Below are positions 1 to 9,730 of a stretch of DNA of 64,000 nucleotides, one piece after another (position 1 is the first letter of the stretch; each line of letters begins with the position of its first letter). The translations under genes were made by a program, and so were the position numbers. The notes beneath the pieces are model-generated. The model did not search any database and had not been told where the DNA came from. It was given only the letters and a program-made list of their open reading frames with translations. Origin of the DNA: Bacteroides ilei (GTDB taxonomy: Bacteria > Bacteroidota > Bacteroidia > Bacteroidales > Bacteroidaceae); NCBI RefSeq assembly GCF_900128495.1, contig NZ_LT635801.1:2878691-2942690 (forward strand). The letters run 5' to 3'.

Positions 1-1064
1 TCCGCAAAATGGATTTATATACCCAATATGCAATAGTTGCTGCAAAAGAAGCCGTTACTGATGCGGGTATTGATCTTGAAAAAGAAGACCTGGACAGAAT
101 TGGAGTCATTTTAGGTGTAGGTATCGGCGGTATCCACACTTTTGAGGAAGAAGTATCAGGATATGAACATACCAAGGATACAATCGGACCTAAGTTCAGC
201 CCGTTCTTTATTCCGAAAATGATTGCAGACATTGCATCAGGACAGATTTCTATCATGTATGGCTTCCATGGGCCTAACTTCACTACAACTTCGGCATGTG
301 CATCTTCATCAAATGCCATCGGTGACGCTTTCAACTATATCCGTTTGGGGAAAGCCAATATGATTGTTACCGGAGGTGCGGAAGCCACTATATTCCCTGC
401 CGGTGTGGGTGGTTTCAATGCCATGCATGCATTGTCTACCCGGAACGATGATCCGACACGGGCATCACGTCCGTTCAGTGCAAGCCGTGACGGTTTCGTA
501 ATGGGTGAAGGTGCTGGATGCCTGATTCTGGAAGAACTTGAACATGCAAAAGCACGTGGCGCGAAGATTTATGCTGAACTGGCCGGAACAGGTGCATCAG
601 CCGACGCTTATCATTTAACAGCCTCTCATCCTGAAGGACTGGGTGCGAAACTGGTAATGAAGAACGCTCTGGAAGATGCAGGTATGCAACCGGAAGATAT
701 CGACTATATCAACGTACACGGAACTTCTACTCCGGTAGGTGATGTTTCAGAAGTAAAAGCTATCACAGAATTATTCGGTGAACATGCTTATAAACTGAAC
801 ATCAGCTCTACCAAATCAATGACCGGACACTTGTTAGGTGCAACCGGAGCCGTAGAAGCCATTGCTAGTGTATTGTCAGTCAAAAACGATATTGTACCTC
901 CGACAATCAACCATGAAGAAGGTGATAACGATGAAAACATCGATTACAACTTGAACTTCACATTCAATAAAGCACAGAAACGTACAGTCCGTGCCGCATT
1001 GAGCAACACTTTTGGTTTTGGCGGACACAATGCATGTGTAATCGTTAAAAAATACACCGAATAA
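1..1064 (+). CDS. fabF: Beta-ketoacyl-ACP synthase II, 5' end outside window
   Basis: Elongating condensing enzyme of type II fatty-acid synthesis in the cytoplasm, joining malonyl-ACP to acyl-ACP. The frame is open from base 3, so the gene enters from the left; about 354 residues are visible against roughly 415-420 for the family, and the true start lies upstream. The thiolase fold shows the active-site Cys in TTSACASSSNA (about 280-320), the first His in NVHGTSTPVGD (about 715-745), and the Lys/His pair in STKSMTGHLLGATGA (about 808-850). The C-terminal NTFGFGGHNA motif is present. rnc follows after 4 bases, an arrangement common in Bacteroidetes (acpP-fabF-rnc), so the two are probably cotranscribed. 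Confidence 0.97.
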   Translation, partial: RKMDLYTQYAIVAAKEAVTDAGIDLEKEDLDRIGVILGVGIGGIHTFEEEVSGYEHTKDTIGPKFSPFFIPKMIADIASGQISIMYGFHGPNFTTTSACASSSNAIGDAFNYIRLGKANMIVTGGAEATIFPAGVGGFNAMHALSTRNDDPTRASRPFSASRDGFVMGEGAGCLILEELEHAKARGAKIYAELAGTGASADAYHLTASHPEGLGAKLVMKNALEDAGMQPEDIDYINVHGTSTPVGDVSEVKAITELFGEHAYKLNISSTKSMTGHLLGATGAVEAIASVLSVKNDIVPPTINHEEGDNDENIDYNLNFTFNKAQKRTVRAALSNTFGFGGHNACVIVKKYTE

Positions 1065-1068
1065 AACC

Positions 1069-2019
1069 GTGTTTAGCAATATAACAGATAAGATAAGACT
1101 TCTCTTCCGAAAGGATAAGGAGCCTTATCTTTGTTTTTACAAGATGTTGGGATTCTATCCGAGAAATATAGAAATCTATCAACAGGCTCTTCTACACAAA
1201 TCATCTTCCATCAAATCAGACAAAGGACGGTTACTCAACAATGAACGTCTGGAATTCCTGGGTGATGCCATCCTGGATGCGGTTGTAGCCGACATTGTCT
1301 ACAAGAAATTTGAAGGCAGAAGAGAAGGATTCCTCACCAATACACGCTCCAAAATTGTACAAAGGGAGACATTGAACCGTGTAGCTGTAGAAATCGGACT
1401 CGACAAACTGATCAAATATACCACACGGCAGTCTTCACATAACAGCTATATGTGTGGAAATGCCTTTGAAGCTCTTGTTGGCGCCATCTATCTGGACAAG
1501 GGATATGAAACCTGTAAAAAATTTATGGAAGAACGCATCATCAACCGATACCTGAACCTTGAAAAGATTTCACGTAAAGAAGTCAATTTCAAATCGAAAC
1601 TGATCGAATGGAGCCAGAAGAACAAGTTCGAGATTATGTTCAATCTGCTGGACCAGTCTTTCGACGATCAGCAGAACCCGACTTTCGAGACTCAGGTAAT
1701 GGTTGAAAATATCCCCGCAGGAGCAGGTAAAGGATATTCAAAGAAAGAATCACAGCAAGAAGCGGCTCATGAAACCCTGACAAAAATCAAAAATGATCCG
1801 CAATTCATTGATGCCATCTTCGCAGCCAAGGCCGAGCGTGAAAAGGAAACGTCAGCGGCCGATAAACCCGAAGATACAGCAGCAATGCCGGAAGAAACCG
1901 TAATAATGGAGCAGGAAAACACCTTCATTTCCAAAGAAGGAGACGGATACTTCCAAGATACGGAACGCATCATTGCAGAGGCGGAAGAAATTGCATTCCG
2001 GCAAGAGAATAACGGATGA
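1069..2019 (+). CDS. rnc: Ribonuclease III
   Basis: Double-strand-specific endoribonuclease that processes rRNA precursors and structured mRNAs. The catalytic domain carries the signature NERLEFLGDAILDAV (about residues 58-72) and the second acidic cluster in GNAFEALVGAIYLDKG (about 130-145). A dsRNA-binding domain follows (about 167-240), with KGYSKKESQQEAA. At 316 residues it is longer than the usual 220-250, because about 70 acidic residues rich in Glu follow the dsRBD. The start is a GTG four bases after the fabF stop; no ATG upstream fits. It is translationally close to fabF and followed by a hairpin terminator. Confidence 0.96.
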   Translation: MFSNITDKIRLLFRKDKEPYLCFYKMLGFYPRNIEIYQQALLHKSSSIKSDKGRLLNNERLEFLGDAILDAVVADIVYKKFEGRREGFLTNTRSKIVQRETLNRVAVEIGLDKLIKYTTRQSSHNSYMCGNAFEALVGAIYLDKGYETCKKFMEERIINRYLNLEKISRKEVNFKSKLIEWSQKNKFEIMFNLLDQSFDDQQNPTFETQVMVENIPAGAGKGYSKKESQQEAAHETLTKIKNDPQFIDAIFAAKAEREKETSAADKPEDTAAMPEETVIMEQENTFISKEGDGYFQDTERIIAEAEEIAFRQENNG

Positions 2020-2034
2020 TATACTAACAGACAA

Positions 2035-2071
2035 GGGGATGGAACACCGTCGGATTCCACCCCCTCTTTTT
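2035..2071 (+). terminator. Rho-independent terminator after rnc
   Basis: GGGGATGGAA pairs with TTCCACCCCC around a 10-base loop with one A-C mismatch, followed by TCTTTTT. It ends the fabF-rnc unit and lies between convergent rnc and pfkA. Confidence 0.7.
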
Positions 2072-2100
2072 ATGCGTCGAGCACAATTTTTCCTTCAGAA

Positions 2101-3120
2101 TCAGCCGAAACAAATACCCATCCGGCGTCCTTGAGTAATAAGGTCATCGTCTTCCGTTACCAGTTTCAACTTTCCCGCCACCTCTGAAATCGGTACAGAT
2201 GTTATGTCAGTCCCCCGCAGAGAAACCATTTGTCCGAAACGACCTTGTGCAATCAGTTCTGTAGCATGTCCACCCATACGGGTAGCCAGAATCCGGTCGA
2301 ATGCGGTCGGACTCCCTCCACGCTGTATATATCCCAAAACGGTTTCGCGGGTTTCAAATCCTGTTTCATATTCAATTTCTTCCGCAATGTATTGGGCGGC
2401 TTTCTTTCCTCCCAAAGTAGGTATCCCTTCAGCCACGACCACAATAGAATATGGCTTCCCCTTTTTCAAGCGGTTGATAATGGCATCCCCGATATGATGG
2501 ATATTGAAAGGAAGTTCAGGAAGCAGAATGATATCTCCTCCACCTGCCATTCCCGAATACAGCGCAATCCAACCGGCCTTATGCCCCATCACTTCAATAA
2601 CCATGACACGTTGATGCGAACTTGCCGTTGAATGTAGACGGTCTATCGCATCCGTCGCAATTGAGACAGCCGAATCAAAGCCAAAAGATACATCAGTACC
2701 CCACACATCATTATCGATTGTCTTCGGAATGCTCACAACATTTACTCCAGAAGCGACCAGTTCTGCAGCTGTTTTCTGTGTTCCGTTACCACCAATACAG
2801 ACTATACAGTCAAAACCGAATTTTCTGATTGTATTCAAAATGATATCCGGCTTGTTTGAACCAGCCGATATTCCTTTTTTCCTGAAAGGCTTTTCACGTG
2901 AGGTTCCCAATACAGTTCCTCCCAGATTCAGCAAACCGGTCAATGATTTTTCGTTTAACTGGGTAATGTCTTCGTCCATCAGTCCGCGAAAACCATTGTG
3001 TATGCCATACACTTCCATCCCATAATGACTGATTGCCGTTTTACAGACCCCTCTGATTGTCGCATTAATACCAGGGCAATCACCTCCGGATGTCAAGATT
3101 CCTATTTTCATGGTTTTCAA
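2101..3120 (-). CDS. pfkA: 6-phosphofructokinase
   Basis: Glycolytic enzyme phosphorylating fructose 6-phosphate. The 339-residue protein has the N-terminal nucleotide loop ILTSGGDCPGINATIRG and the substrate-site motif PKTIDND, and is PFK length. Lys in PKTIDND is typical of the PPi-dependent/actinobacterial-type branch, whereas Gly after the GGN motif is the residue normally linked to ATP use, so the phosphoryl donor cannot be settled from sequence. The usual GGDG aspartate (Mg-contacting Asp103 in E. coli PfkA) is Asn here, read as GGNGTQK. Convergent with rnc and divergent from the GH3-type gene. Bacteroides often carry several pfkA paralogues. Confidence 0.92.
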   Translation of the reverse strand: MKTMKIGILTSGGDCPGINATIRGVCKTAISHYGMEVYGIHNGFRGLMDEDITQLNEKSLTGLLNLGGTVLGTSREKPFRKKGISAGSNKPDIILNTIRKFGFDCIVCIGGNGTQKTAAELVASGVNVVSIPKTIDNDVWGTDVSFGFDSAVSIATDAIDRLHSTASSHQRVMVIEVMGHKAGWIALYSGMAGGGDIILLPELPFNIHHIGDAIINRLKKGKPYSIVVVAEGIPTLGGKKAAQYIAEEIEYETGFETRETVLGYIQRGGSPTAFDRILATRMGGHATELIAQGRFGQMVSLRGTDITSVPISEVAGKLKLVTEDDDLITQGRRMGICFG

Positions 3121-3222
3121 ACATTTTATAACATCGTAGTAAAGTTATAAGAAAAAAGTGTAGAATTATGAGATTAGGGCAAAAAATCATTCTCCTATTA
3201 ACAACGGAATTAAGAAATAACC

Positions 3223-3230
3223 TACCTTTG
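3223..3230 (+). promoter_or_regulatory. Bacteroides -7 element upstream of GH3-type gene
   Basis: TACCTTTG matches the Bacteroidetes -7 consensus TAnnTTTG. Transcription would start near 3237, about 25 bases before the ATG at 3262. No clear TTTG -33 element is seen at the expected distance. Confidence 0.5.
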
Positions 3231-3261
3231 TAAATTGAGAAAATAGTAAAAAACTGAGCCA

Positions 3262-4776
3262 ATGATTCCAACAAAGTTAATCGGAAAATTATTTGTTTCC
3301 CGCCAGAAGGAAATAGATCTGTTCAATACAAAGGCAGAAGCCATTCAGGAACAGGTATTCCGAAAACTCATCAACAATGCGGCAGCTACCGAATGGGGCA
3401 AGACATATAACTACAGGAATATCAAATCTTACCATGATTTCAACCAAGTTCCGATACAAAGCTATGAAAATGTCAAAGGATATATTGACCGTATGCGTCA
3501 CGGTGAAAAAGACCTGCTCTGGCCAGGACAGGTAGTCTGGTATGCCAAATCATCGGGAACAACCAATGACAAAAGTAAATTTATTCCGGTAAGTAAGGAT
3601 GGTCTGAAAAACATACACTATAAAGGGGGAAAAGATGCGGTAGCCCTCTATCTGCGTCAGAATCCCAGCAGCAGATTCTTTTCTGGGAAAGGCCTGATTC
3701 TGGGTGGAAGCCATAGCCCTAACTATAACCTGAAAAACAGTCTGGTAGGTGACTTATCGGCCATATTGATTCAAAATATAAACCCGTTGGTCAACCTGAT
3801 CCGGGTTCCAAGCAAAAAAATCGCCTTACTGAGTGAATTCGAAGAAAAAGTAGAACAGATAGCCGATACCACCATTCATCAAAATGTCACGAACTTGTCG
3901 GGAGTCCCGTCATGGATGCTGGCAGTCATCAAACGCATCCTGGAAAAATCAGGCGCATCAAACCTGAGCGAAGTATGGCCAAACCTGGAAGTATTCTTTC
4001 ATGGGGGCGTAAGTTTTACTCCCTATCGTGAACAGTACAAGAAACTGATTCCAAGCTCAAATATGCATTATATGGAAACTTATAATGCAAGTGAAGGTTT
4101 CTTCGGACTGCAGAGCGACTTGTCCGACCCGGCAATGCTACTCATGATAGACTACGATATTTTCTACGAATTTATTCCGTTGGAAGAATTTGAAAATCCC
4201 AACCCGAACATTGTGCCTCTTACAGGTATCGAAGTCGGAAAAAATTACGCAATGGTCATCAGCACTTCCTGCGGTCTATGGAGATATATCCTGGGCGACA
4301 CCGTCAAATTTACCCAGAAAGATCCGTATAAATTCATTATAACCGGACGTACAAAAAGTTTCATCAATGCATTCGGAGAAGAACTGATGGTGGATAATGC
4401 CGAAAAAGGCCTGGCCCGCGCTTGCGCTGAAACCGGAGCTCAGATTCTGGATTATTCGGCTGCACCGGTTTTCATGGACAGCAATGCCAAATGCCGTCAC
4501 CAGTGGCTGATAGAATTCAGTGTCATGCCCGATTCACTGGAAAAGTTCAGACATATCCTGGACAAGACCCTTCAGGAAATCAATTCCGACTATGAAGCGA
4601 AACGTCACAAAGACATTACCCTACAGGAACTGGAGATCATAGTGGCACGCCCCAATCTGTTCCACGACTGGCTGAAACAGAAAGGGAAACTGGGAGGGCA
4701 GCACAAGGTACCCCGTCTCTGCAATAACCGTGACATTCTGGAAGAGATGTTGCAATTAAACCAAAATAAAGCTTAA
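3262..4776 (+). CDS. GH3 auxin-responsive promoter family (acyl-adenylate-forming) protein
   Basis: A 504-residue member of the GH3 superfamily, related to plant enzymes that adenylate a carboxylic acid and conjugate it to an amino acid. The ATP-binding motif YAKSSGTTNDKSKFIPV is at about residues 93-109; METYNASEGFFG (about 272-283) and the TGRTKSFINAFGEELM hinge region (about 354-370) are also typical. No signal peptide, so cytoplasmic. Bacterial substrates of this family are mostly unknown, and none can be named here. It is a single gene with its own promoter, divergent from pfkA and about 85 bases ahead of the Ig-like lipoprotein gene. Confidence 0.85.
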   Translation: MIPTKLIGKLFVSRQKEIDLFNTKAEAIQEQVFRKLINNAAATEWGKTYNYRNIKSYHDFNQVPIQSYENVKGYIDRMRHGEKDLLWPGQVVWYAKSSGTTNDKSKFIPVSKDGLKNIHYKGGKDAVALYLRQNPSSRFFSGKGLILGGSHSPNYNLKNSLVGDLSAILIQNINPLVNLIRVPSKKIALLSEFEEKVEQIADTTIHQNVTNLSGVPSWMLAVIKRILEKSGASNLSEVWPNLEVFFHGGVSFTPYREQYKKLIPSSNMHYMETYNASEGFFGLQSDLSDPAMLLMIDYDIFYEFIPLEEFENPNPNIVPLTGIEVGKNYAMVISTSCGLWRYILGDTVKFTQKDPYKFIITGRTKSFINAFGEELMVDNAEKGLARACAETGAQILDYSAAPVFMDSNAKCRHQWLIEFSVMPDSLEKFRHILDKTLQEINSDYEAKRHKDITLQELEIIVARPNLFHDWLKQKGKLGGQHKVPRLCNNRDILEEMLQLNQNKA

Positions 4777-4861
4777 ACAGAACAAATGGAGAAACAAGGT
4801 TAGAATAATTGTTGCTATATTGACCGCGGTTCTTCTTTACATAACATAAAACTGACTTTAA

Positions 4862-6793
4862 ATGAAACCGATACCCAAATATATCGCTTTGTTACTGGTT
4901 ATAATCGGATTCTATGCCTGTGCAAGTACCGGAACCCCCGACGGAGGCCCTTATGATGAAGAGCCACCTAAATTTGTGCGTGCAACCCCTGTGCCCAATT
5001 CTACCAACAACACAAGCAAGAAGGTCACCATCGAATTCGATGAATTCATCAAACTTGAGAATGCATCCGAAAAAGTAATCATCTCCCCTCCACAAAACGA
5101 ATCGCCTGAAGTAGCGACCAGCGGAAAAAAAGTTGTCGTATCGTTCATGGACACCCTCAAAAGCAATACTACCTATACAATCGACTTCGGCGATGCTATT
5201 GTGGATAATAACGAAGGGAACCCTATGGGGCAGTTTACCTATGCATTCTCAACAGGTAACGTTATCGATACCATGGAAGTTTCGGGAACAGTACTGAATG
5301 CCGAGAATCTGGAACCGATCAAAGGCATACAGGTAGGACTGCATAAAAACCTGAACGATACAGCTTTCACCACCATGCCTTTCGACCGTATCTCGAGAAC
5401 AGACAGTAGAGGAAAATTTACAATCAGAGGAGTTGCCCCGGGTAAATACCGGATATACGCTTTGATGGACGGTAACCAGAACTATCTGTTCGACTCCAAA
5501 ACGGAATCTGTAGCGTGGACCGATTCCCTCATAGTACCCAGCATGGAAGGGGCAGTACGTCATGATACCATATGGAACAAGATTGATACAACCCGCATTG
5601 ATACGATTATGGAAATCCATTTTACACGTTTCATGCCCGATGATATCATGCTACGTGCATTTAAAGAAGAAAATTTCCAACAATATCTACTCAAGAGCGA
5701 ACGTCCGCAGACCTATCAGTTCTGCCTGTATTTCAATGCAAAAGCCGATACCCTGCCTACATTGACCGGAATCGATTTCGATGAGAAAAAACTGCTTGTA
5801 GAACATAACCAACGGAATGACAGTATCATCTACTGGATTAACGACACCGCCTTGTGCGAACGTGATACGCTTACTTTCCAACTCGATTACCTCATTACCG
5901 ATTCTATAGGTAAACTGGTTCCTCAACGGGATACGTTATCCATGTTGAATAAGGTACCCAAAGAACGCCGTATGGCAATGAAAGAAGAAGAGGCGAAAAA
6001 GAAAGAAAAGGAACGCAAGAAAAATGAAAAGAAGACCGATCAGGAAGCTGTAACTGAAGAAGTGCAATTCCTTACGATTAACATAGATGCTCCAGCCGAG
6101 CTTGACCTTGACCGGAACATTGTCCTTTCTTTCGAAGAACCGCTTGAGAAAATAGATACAGCAGCCATACACATGAGCCACAAGGTCGACTCCACCTGGC
6201 AGGATATACCGTTTATTTTCCGGGGAGATACCGTGGTACCCCGAAGATATGAAATTCTGGCCGACTGGAAACCAGGTGAAGAATATAAACTGAATATAGA
6301 CTCACTCGGTTTCAAGGGCATCTATGGATTATCTACCGATAAAGCCGAAAAGACATTGAAAGTAAAGACACTTGATGCTTACGGAACGTTGTACCTGAAT
6401 ATTGTAGGAGCCGGAGAACATGCAATCGTCCAATTGCTGAACGGCAATGACGGAGTAGTAAGACAACAGCCTGTAACCGACAAACAGACATGCGATTTCT
6501 ATTTCCTGCAACCCAGTACCAAATATTACATCCGCTTGTTTAACGATGCGAACAATAACGGTAAATGGGATACCGGCGACTACACTAAGAAAATCCAGCC
6601 GGAGGAAGTGTTCTACTTCCCGAAAGTATGGGAAATGAAAGCTAATTTCGAGTTTGAGGAGACATGGAATATCCACGCCGTTCCTTTGGACAGACAGAAA
6701 CTTGACGACATCAAGAAACAGAAACCCGATGAGACCAAGAAGATAAAGGACAGAAACAAGGAAAGAGCTAAAAAACTAGGAAGAGAACAATGA
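4862..6793 (+). CDS. Ig-like (Big_5/SbsA-type) domain lipoprotein
   Basis: A 643-residue lipoprotein: hydrophobic leader followed by lipobox GFYAC, giving a lipid-anchored Cys near residue 20. A bacterial Ig-like segment follows (ATPVPNSTNNTSKKVTIEFDEF, split here as two overlapping cues at about 41-62), then a carboxypeptidase-regulatory-like beta-sandwich (SGTVLNAENLEPIKGIQV), a charged Lys/Glu-rich linker near residues 375-400, and a second Ig-like region. Probably sits on the periplasmic face of the outer membrane or in the cell envelope. Its role is not known. It overlaps the next gene by 4 bases (ATGA), so the two are translationally coupled and probably act together. Confidence 0.78.
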   Translation: MKPIPKYIALLLVIIGFYACASTGTPDGGPYDEEPPKFVRATPVPNSTNNTSKKVTIEFDEFIKLENASEKVIISPPQNESPEVATSGKKVVVSFMDTLKSNTTYTIDFGDAIVDNNEGNPMGQFTYAFSTGNVIDTMEVSGTVLNAENLEPIKGIQVGLHKNLNDTAFTTMPFDRISRTDSRGKFTIRGVAPGKYRIYALMDGNQNYLFDSKTESVAWTDSLIVPSMEGAVRHDTIWNKIDTTRIDTIMEIHFTRFMPDDIMLRAFKEENFQQYLLKSERPQTYQFCLYFNAKADTLPTLTGIDFDEKKLLVEHNQRNDSIIYWINDTALCERDTLTFQLDYLITDSIGKLVPQRDTLSMLNKVPKERRMAMKEEEAKKKEKERKKNEKKTDQEAVTEEVQFLTINIDAPAELDLDRNIVLSFEEPLEKIDTAAIHMSHKVDSTWQDIPFIFRGDTVVPRRYEILADWKPGEEYKLNIDSLGFKGIYGLSTDKAEKTLKVKTLDAYGTLYLNIVGAGEHAIVQLLNGNDGVVRQQPVTDKQTCDFYFLQPSTKYYIRLFNDANNNGKWDTGDYTKKIQPEEVFYFPKVWEMKANFEFEETWNIHAVPLDRQKLDDIKKQKPDETKKIKDRNKERAKKLGREQ

Positions 6794-7605
6794 TAAGACG
6801 AATTCTAATTTGCTTATGTATCCTGACAGGAAGCATGGCAGCCAAAGCTCAATGTGGAGCCGACAATGAGGCTATCAAGCCAGGGGAAACCCTGAGCTAC
6901 GAGCTGAAATTCAACTGGAAATTTATCTGGTTCAATGTGGGTTGGGCGCAAATGAGTGTCAATGAATCTACATATAAAGGCCAAAATTGCCTCAAGACAG
7001 ATCTGCTGACCTATACCAACAAGCGGGCCGACCATTGGTTCAAGATGAGGGATACCCTGACATGTATTACAACCCGAGACCTGGTTCCGATACACTTCCG
7101 TAAAGCTGCAGAAGAAGGAAAAAGATATACCATCGATGAAGTGAACTTCAGTTATCGGAACGGTAAATGCATCGTCGACCAACAGCGTACCCTGAGAGGA
7201 AATACCGAAAAAAGACACGATGAAATGCCTGTATGCGTATACGACATGCTAAGCATCATGCTACAGGCACGTTCATACGATGCAAGCGACTACAAGCCAG
7301 GAATCAAGATTCGGTTCTCCATGGCTACCGGCCGCGCCATAGAAAAACAGACTCTCATTTACCGCGGCAAGAAAAATTATGAAGCGGAAAACGGAACAAC
7401 TTACCGGTGTCTGGTATTCTCACTGGTGGAATATGACAAGGAAAACAAAGAAAAGGAAGTCATCACATTCTATATAACCGACGACCGCAACCACCTGCCT
7501 GTCCGTCTGGACATGTATCTGAATTTCGGTTCGGCCAAAGCCTTCCTGACACACATCAAAGGCAACAAATATCCGTTGACCTCTATTGTAAAGAAAAATA
7601 AATAG
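6790..7605 (+). CDS. DUF3108 domain-containing exported protein
   Basis: A 271-residue protein with an N-terminal signal peptide ending near AAKAQ. The mature start, PGETLSYELKFNWKFIW, with GWAQMSV following, is the typical opening of DUF3108 proteins. The rest is a predicted beta-rich periplasmic domain with no catalytic motif recognised. It starts inside the stop of the upstream Ig-like lipoprotein gene, implying coupled translation and a shared envelope function. A strong bidirectional terminator follows. Confidence 0.82.
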   Translation: MIRRILICLCILTGSMAAKAQCGADNEAIKPGETLSYELKFNWKFIWFNVGWAQMSVNESTYKGQNCLKTDLLTYTNKRADHWFKMRDTLTCITTRDLVPIHFRKAAEEGKRYTIDEVNFSYRNGKCIVDQQRTLRGNTEKRHDEMPVCVYDMLSIMLQARSYDASDYKPGIKIRFSMATGRAIEKQTLIYRGKKNYEAENGTTYRCLVFSLVEYDKENKEKEVITFYITDDRNHLPVRLDMYLNFGSAKAFLTHIKGNKYPLTSIVKKNK

Positions 7606-7630
7606 GGGCATAAAATCTGCCTGATACAAT

Positions 7631-7687
7631 AAAAAGAAAGTCGTTATAGTTATTCTTAAACAAGAAAACTATAACGACTTTCTTTTT
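7631..7687. terminator. Bidirectional terminator, DUF3108 gene / S9 peptidase gene
   Basis: A perfect 21-bp inverted repeat (7631-7651 with 7667-7687) around a 15-base loop, with A-tract and T-tract ends. It can terminate both convergent units. Confidence 0.88.
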
Positions 7688-7724
7688 GTCTTTCCGGAAT
7701 TATCTCTGCAAAAGACTTAGACTC

Positions 7725-9695
7725 TTATTGCTGCTTATCCAGCACTTGCTTCTCTATAAAATCAAAACATTCCGAATAGAACTTGTAATTGTTCTGGGTT
7801 CCCTTGATTCCATGTCCCAGTCCCGGGAATTTCACGAACTTATATGGTTTACCCAATTCTTCCAACTTATCAGCCATGAACTGTGAGCCACCTATATCCA
7901 CACGGTTATCATGATCTCCGTGAATCAGCAGCAACGGACCTGTTATCTTATCGGCATAGGTAATCGGAGAACGGTCTACCAGTTTCAATGAATCCGTTGC
8001 CGGGTCACCAGCTTCAAGAGCAGTCCAGTCTGGAATATTTGAATGATGATGCTGCCAGATTATGTCACAGAATCCGGCTGTCTCTATACCGAAACCGAAC
8101 GGGAAGCTGGCCTTATGACCGTTGACCTCACCCGGGAATGTCATCAGACGCATTGTCTCATAACCGCCGTGACTCATACCGAATACTCCTACACGACTGG
8201 CCGGAATTCCCAGTTTATCAGCTACATAACGGGATACATAAATCATGTCAATAGTTTCATTACCTCCCAAGTCATGGTCGTTCATTGCGGCAAAATCACG
8301 TCCGAAACCGGCACTGCCACGTGGAGACGCACTCAATACATATATACCGGCCTGGTTCAGGATCTGATATTCGGAAGAATATCTGTTTTCACCACCATAA
8401 AATGACTCTACCATCAGCAGGCTCTTGTCGGCAGGCAGCGGATTGACAGGCTTGAACAGATAGGCATGAAGGATACGTTGCTTCCCTGTAACCGAATCAA
8501 TGTCGAATGTAGGTATTTCCAGACGCTCTACAGTTGAATGTACCAGTTTGTCCTGCAAATCCTTCGGAGTATCCATAATCACTTCCAGTTTGGCATTCTG
8601 TAAAGTCACACTTGCACGGATTACCTGGAATAAAGTAGTGGTTCCACCTGCAACCATGGTAACTTCATTTCCCTTCACACCGCCTAAAGTCAGACTTAGA
8701 TCCGACGGCTGTTCAAACAAGACCTCTTTCGTTTCAGGATCGATGAGAATCATATTGGTACGGATCGGGTTACTCTGCAAGGCAAATACATATTTCTTTC
8801 CGTCAATGTTGACAAAACATGCATTGTCCAGATTCATCTTATACTGGGTAACCTGTTCTACTTTCCCGGTAGAAAGAGTAAAACTGTACAGGTTATTATA
8901 TCCGTCCTGGTCTGAAATGAACCATGCCTGATCCGGATTTACCCATTCATCCAGCACAATGCAACCCGACAGACTGCCTTCTTTAGAGGGATCGGTCAAA
9001 ACCGTTGTATTCTTTGTCGCAAGATCAATATAGAGTACATTGGTATAAGTACGGTCCATATCCTTCAATCCTAACAGCATAAGTCCCTTACCTTCCGGCT
9101 GCCAGCAGATACTTCCCCACGTGTAACGGAAATCGGGTGTATCTTCACATATCAGAGAATCCGACATCGCCTTCAGGTCAATGACATGCAACTCATCAAG
9201 ACGGTTCTCATTCTGCCCCATACGGGAAACATACGCAATCTTTGTTCCTTCCGGATTAAAGTTCCAGGCATAGATATAGGGAACATCCGTAAGTTTTTCT
9301 ACATTATTCGAACCCGGACGTGTCCGATAAATATTGATGATTTCCTCGTTCTGCTCATCTCCGATCCAGTAAACCATACTGTCGGTCTCGTTATACATCG
9401 GACTCCAACAGTTACGTTTGGCAAAATCATAATTCACTACATCAGCAGCATTACGCAGATCAGCTCCTTTGTTGATATCAGTCCACTGCAAAGTCTGATG
9501 ATCGCCGGTCTTGAAAAACATCAGTTTGCTTCCATCCTTGCTGACCGAAAACAAAGAATAAGGAAAATCCTTGAAATAAGGGGCAATATCAATTGAACGT
9601 CCCTCAAAATTCAAGGTCAAATCTGAATCAGCCTGCTTTTGTGCACAGCCTGCCAATACAAGCGCCGCACACACAATCGTAAAAAACTTCTTCAT
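7725..9695 (-). CDS. S9 family prolyl-oligopeptidase-like lipoprotein peptidase
   Basis: Serine peptidase with an N-terminal beta-propeller (about 30-390) and a C-terminal alpha/beta-hydrolase domain. The signal peptide ends in lipobox LAGC, so it is a lipoprotein. The triad is visible: Ser508 in GMSHGG, Asp near 596 in HGDHDNRVD, and His near 628 in GLGHG. At 656 residues it is normal for S9C/DPP-like enzymes. It lies 112 bases after a susD with a hairpin between them, as the last gene of a susC-susD-peptidase unit. This suggests it trims peptides that are bound or imported by the SusC/D pair (inference by analogy with RagAB). Confidence 0.85.
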   Translation of the reverse strand: MKKFFTIVCAALVLAGCAQKQADSDLTLNFEGRSIDIAPYFKDFPYSLFSVSKDGSKLMFFKTGDHQTLQWTDINKGADLRNAADVVNYDFAKRNCWSPMYNETDSMVYWIGDEQNEEIINIYRTRPGSNNVEKLTDVPYIYAWNFNPEGTKIAYVSRMGQNENRLDELHVIDLKAMSDSLICEDTPDFRYTWGSICWQPEGKGLMLLGLKDMDRTYTNVLYIDLATKNTTVLTDPSKEGSLSGCIVLDEWVNPDQAWFISDQDGYNNLYSFTLSTGKVEQVTQYKMNLDNACFVNIDGKKYVFALQSNPIRTNMILIDPETKEVLFEQPSDLSLTLGGVKGNEVTMVAGGTTTLFQVIRASVTLQNAKLEVIMDTPKDLQDKLVHSTVERLEIPTFDIDSVTGKQRILHAYLFKPVNPLPADKSLLMVESFYGGENRYSSEYQILNQAGIYVLSASPRGSAGFGRDFAAMNDHDLGGNETIDMIYVSRYVADKLGIPASRVGVFGMSHGGYETMRLMTFPGEVNGHKASFPFGFGIETAGFCDIIWQHHHSNIPDWTALEAGDPATDSLKLVDRSPITYADKITGPLLLIHGDHDNRVDIGGSQFMADKLEELGKPYKFVKFPGLGHGIKGTQNNYKFYSECFDFIEKQVLDKQQ

Positions 9696-9730
9696 ACTTA
9701 CTTAATACATAACATTATATACAACTGAAA

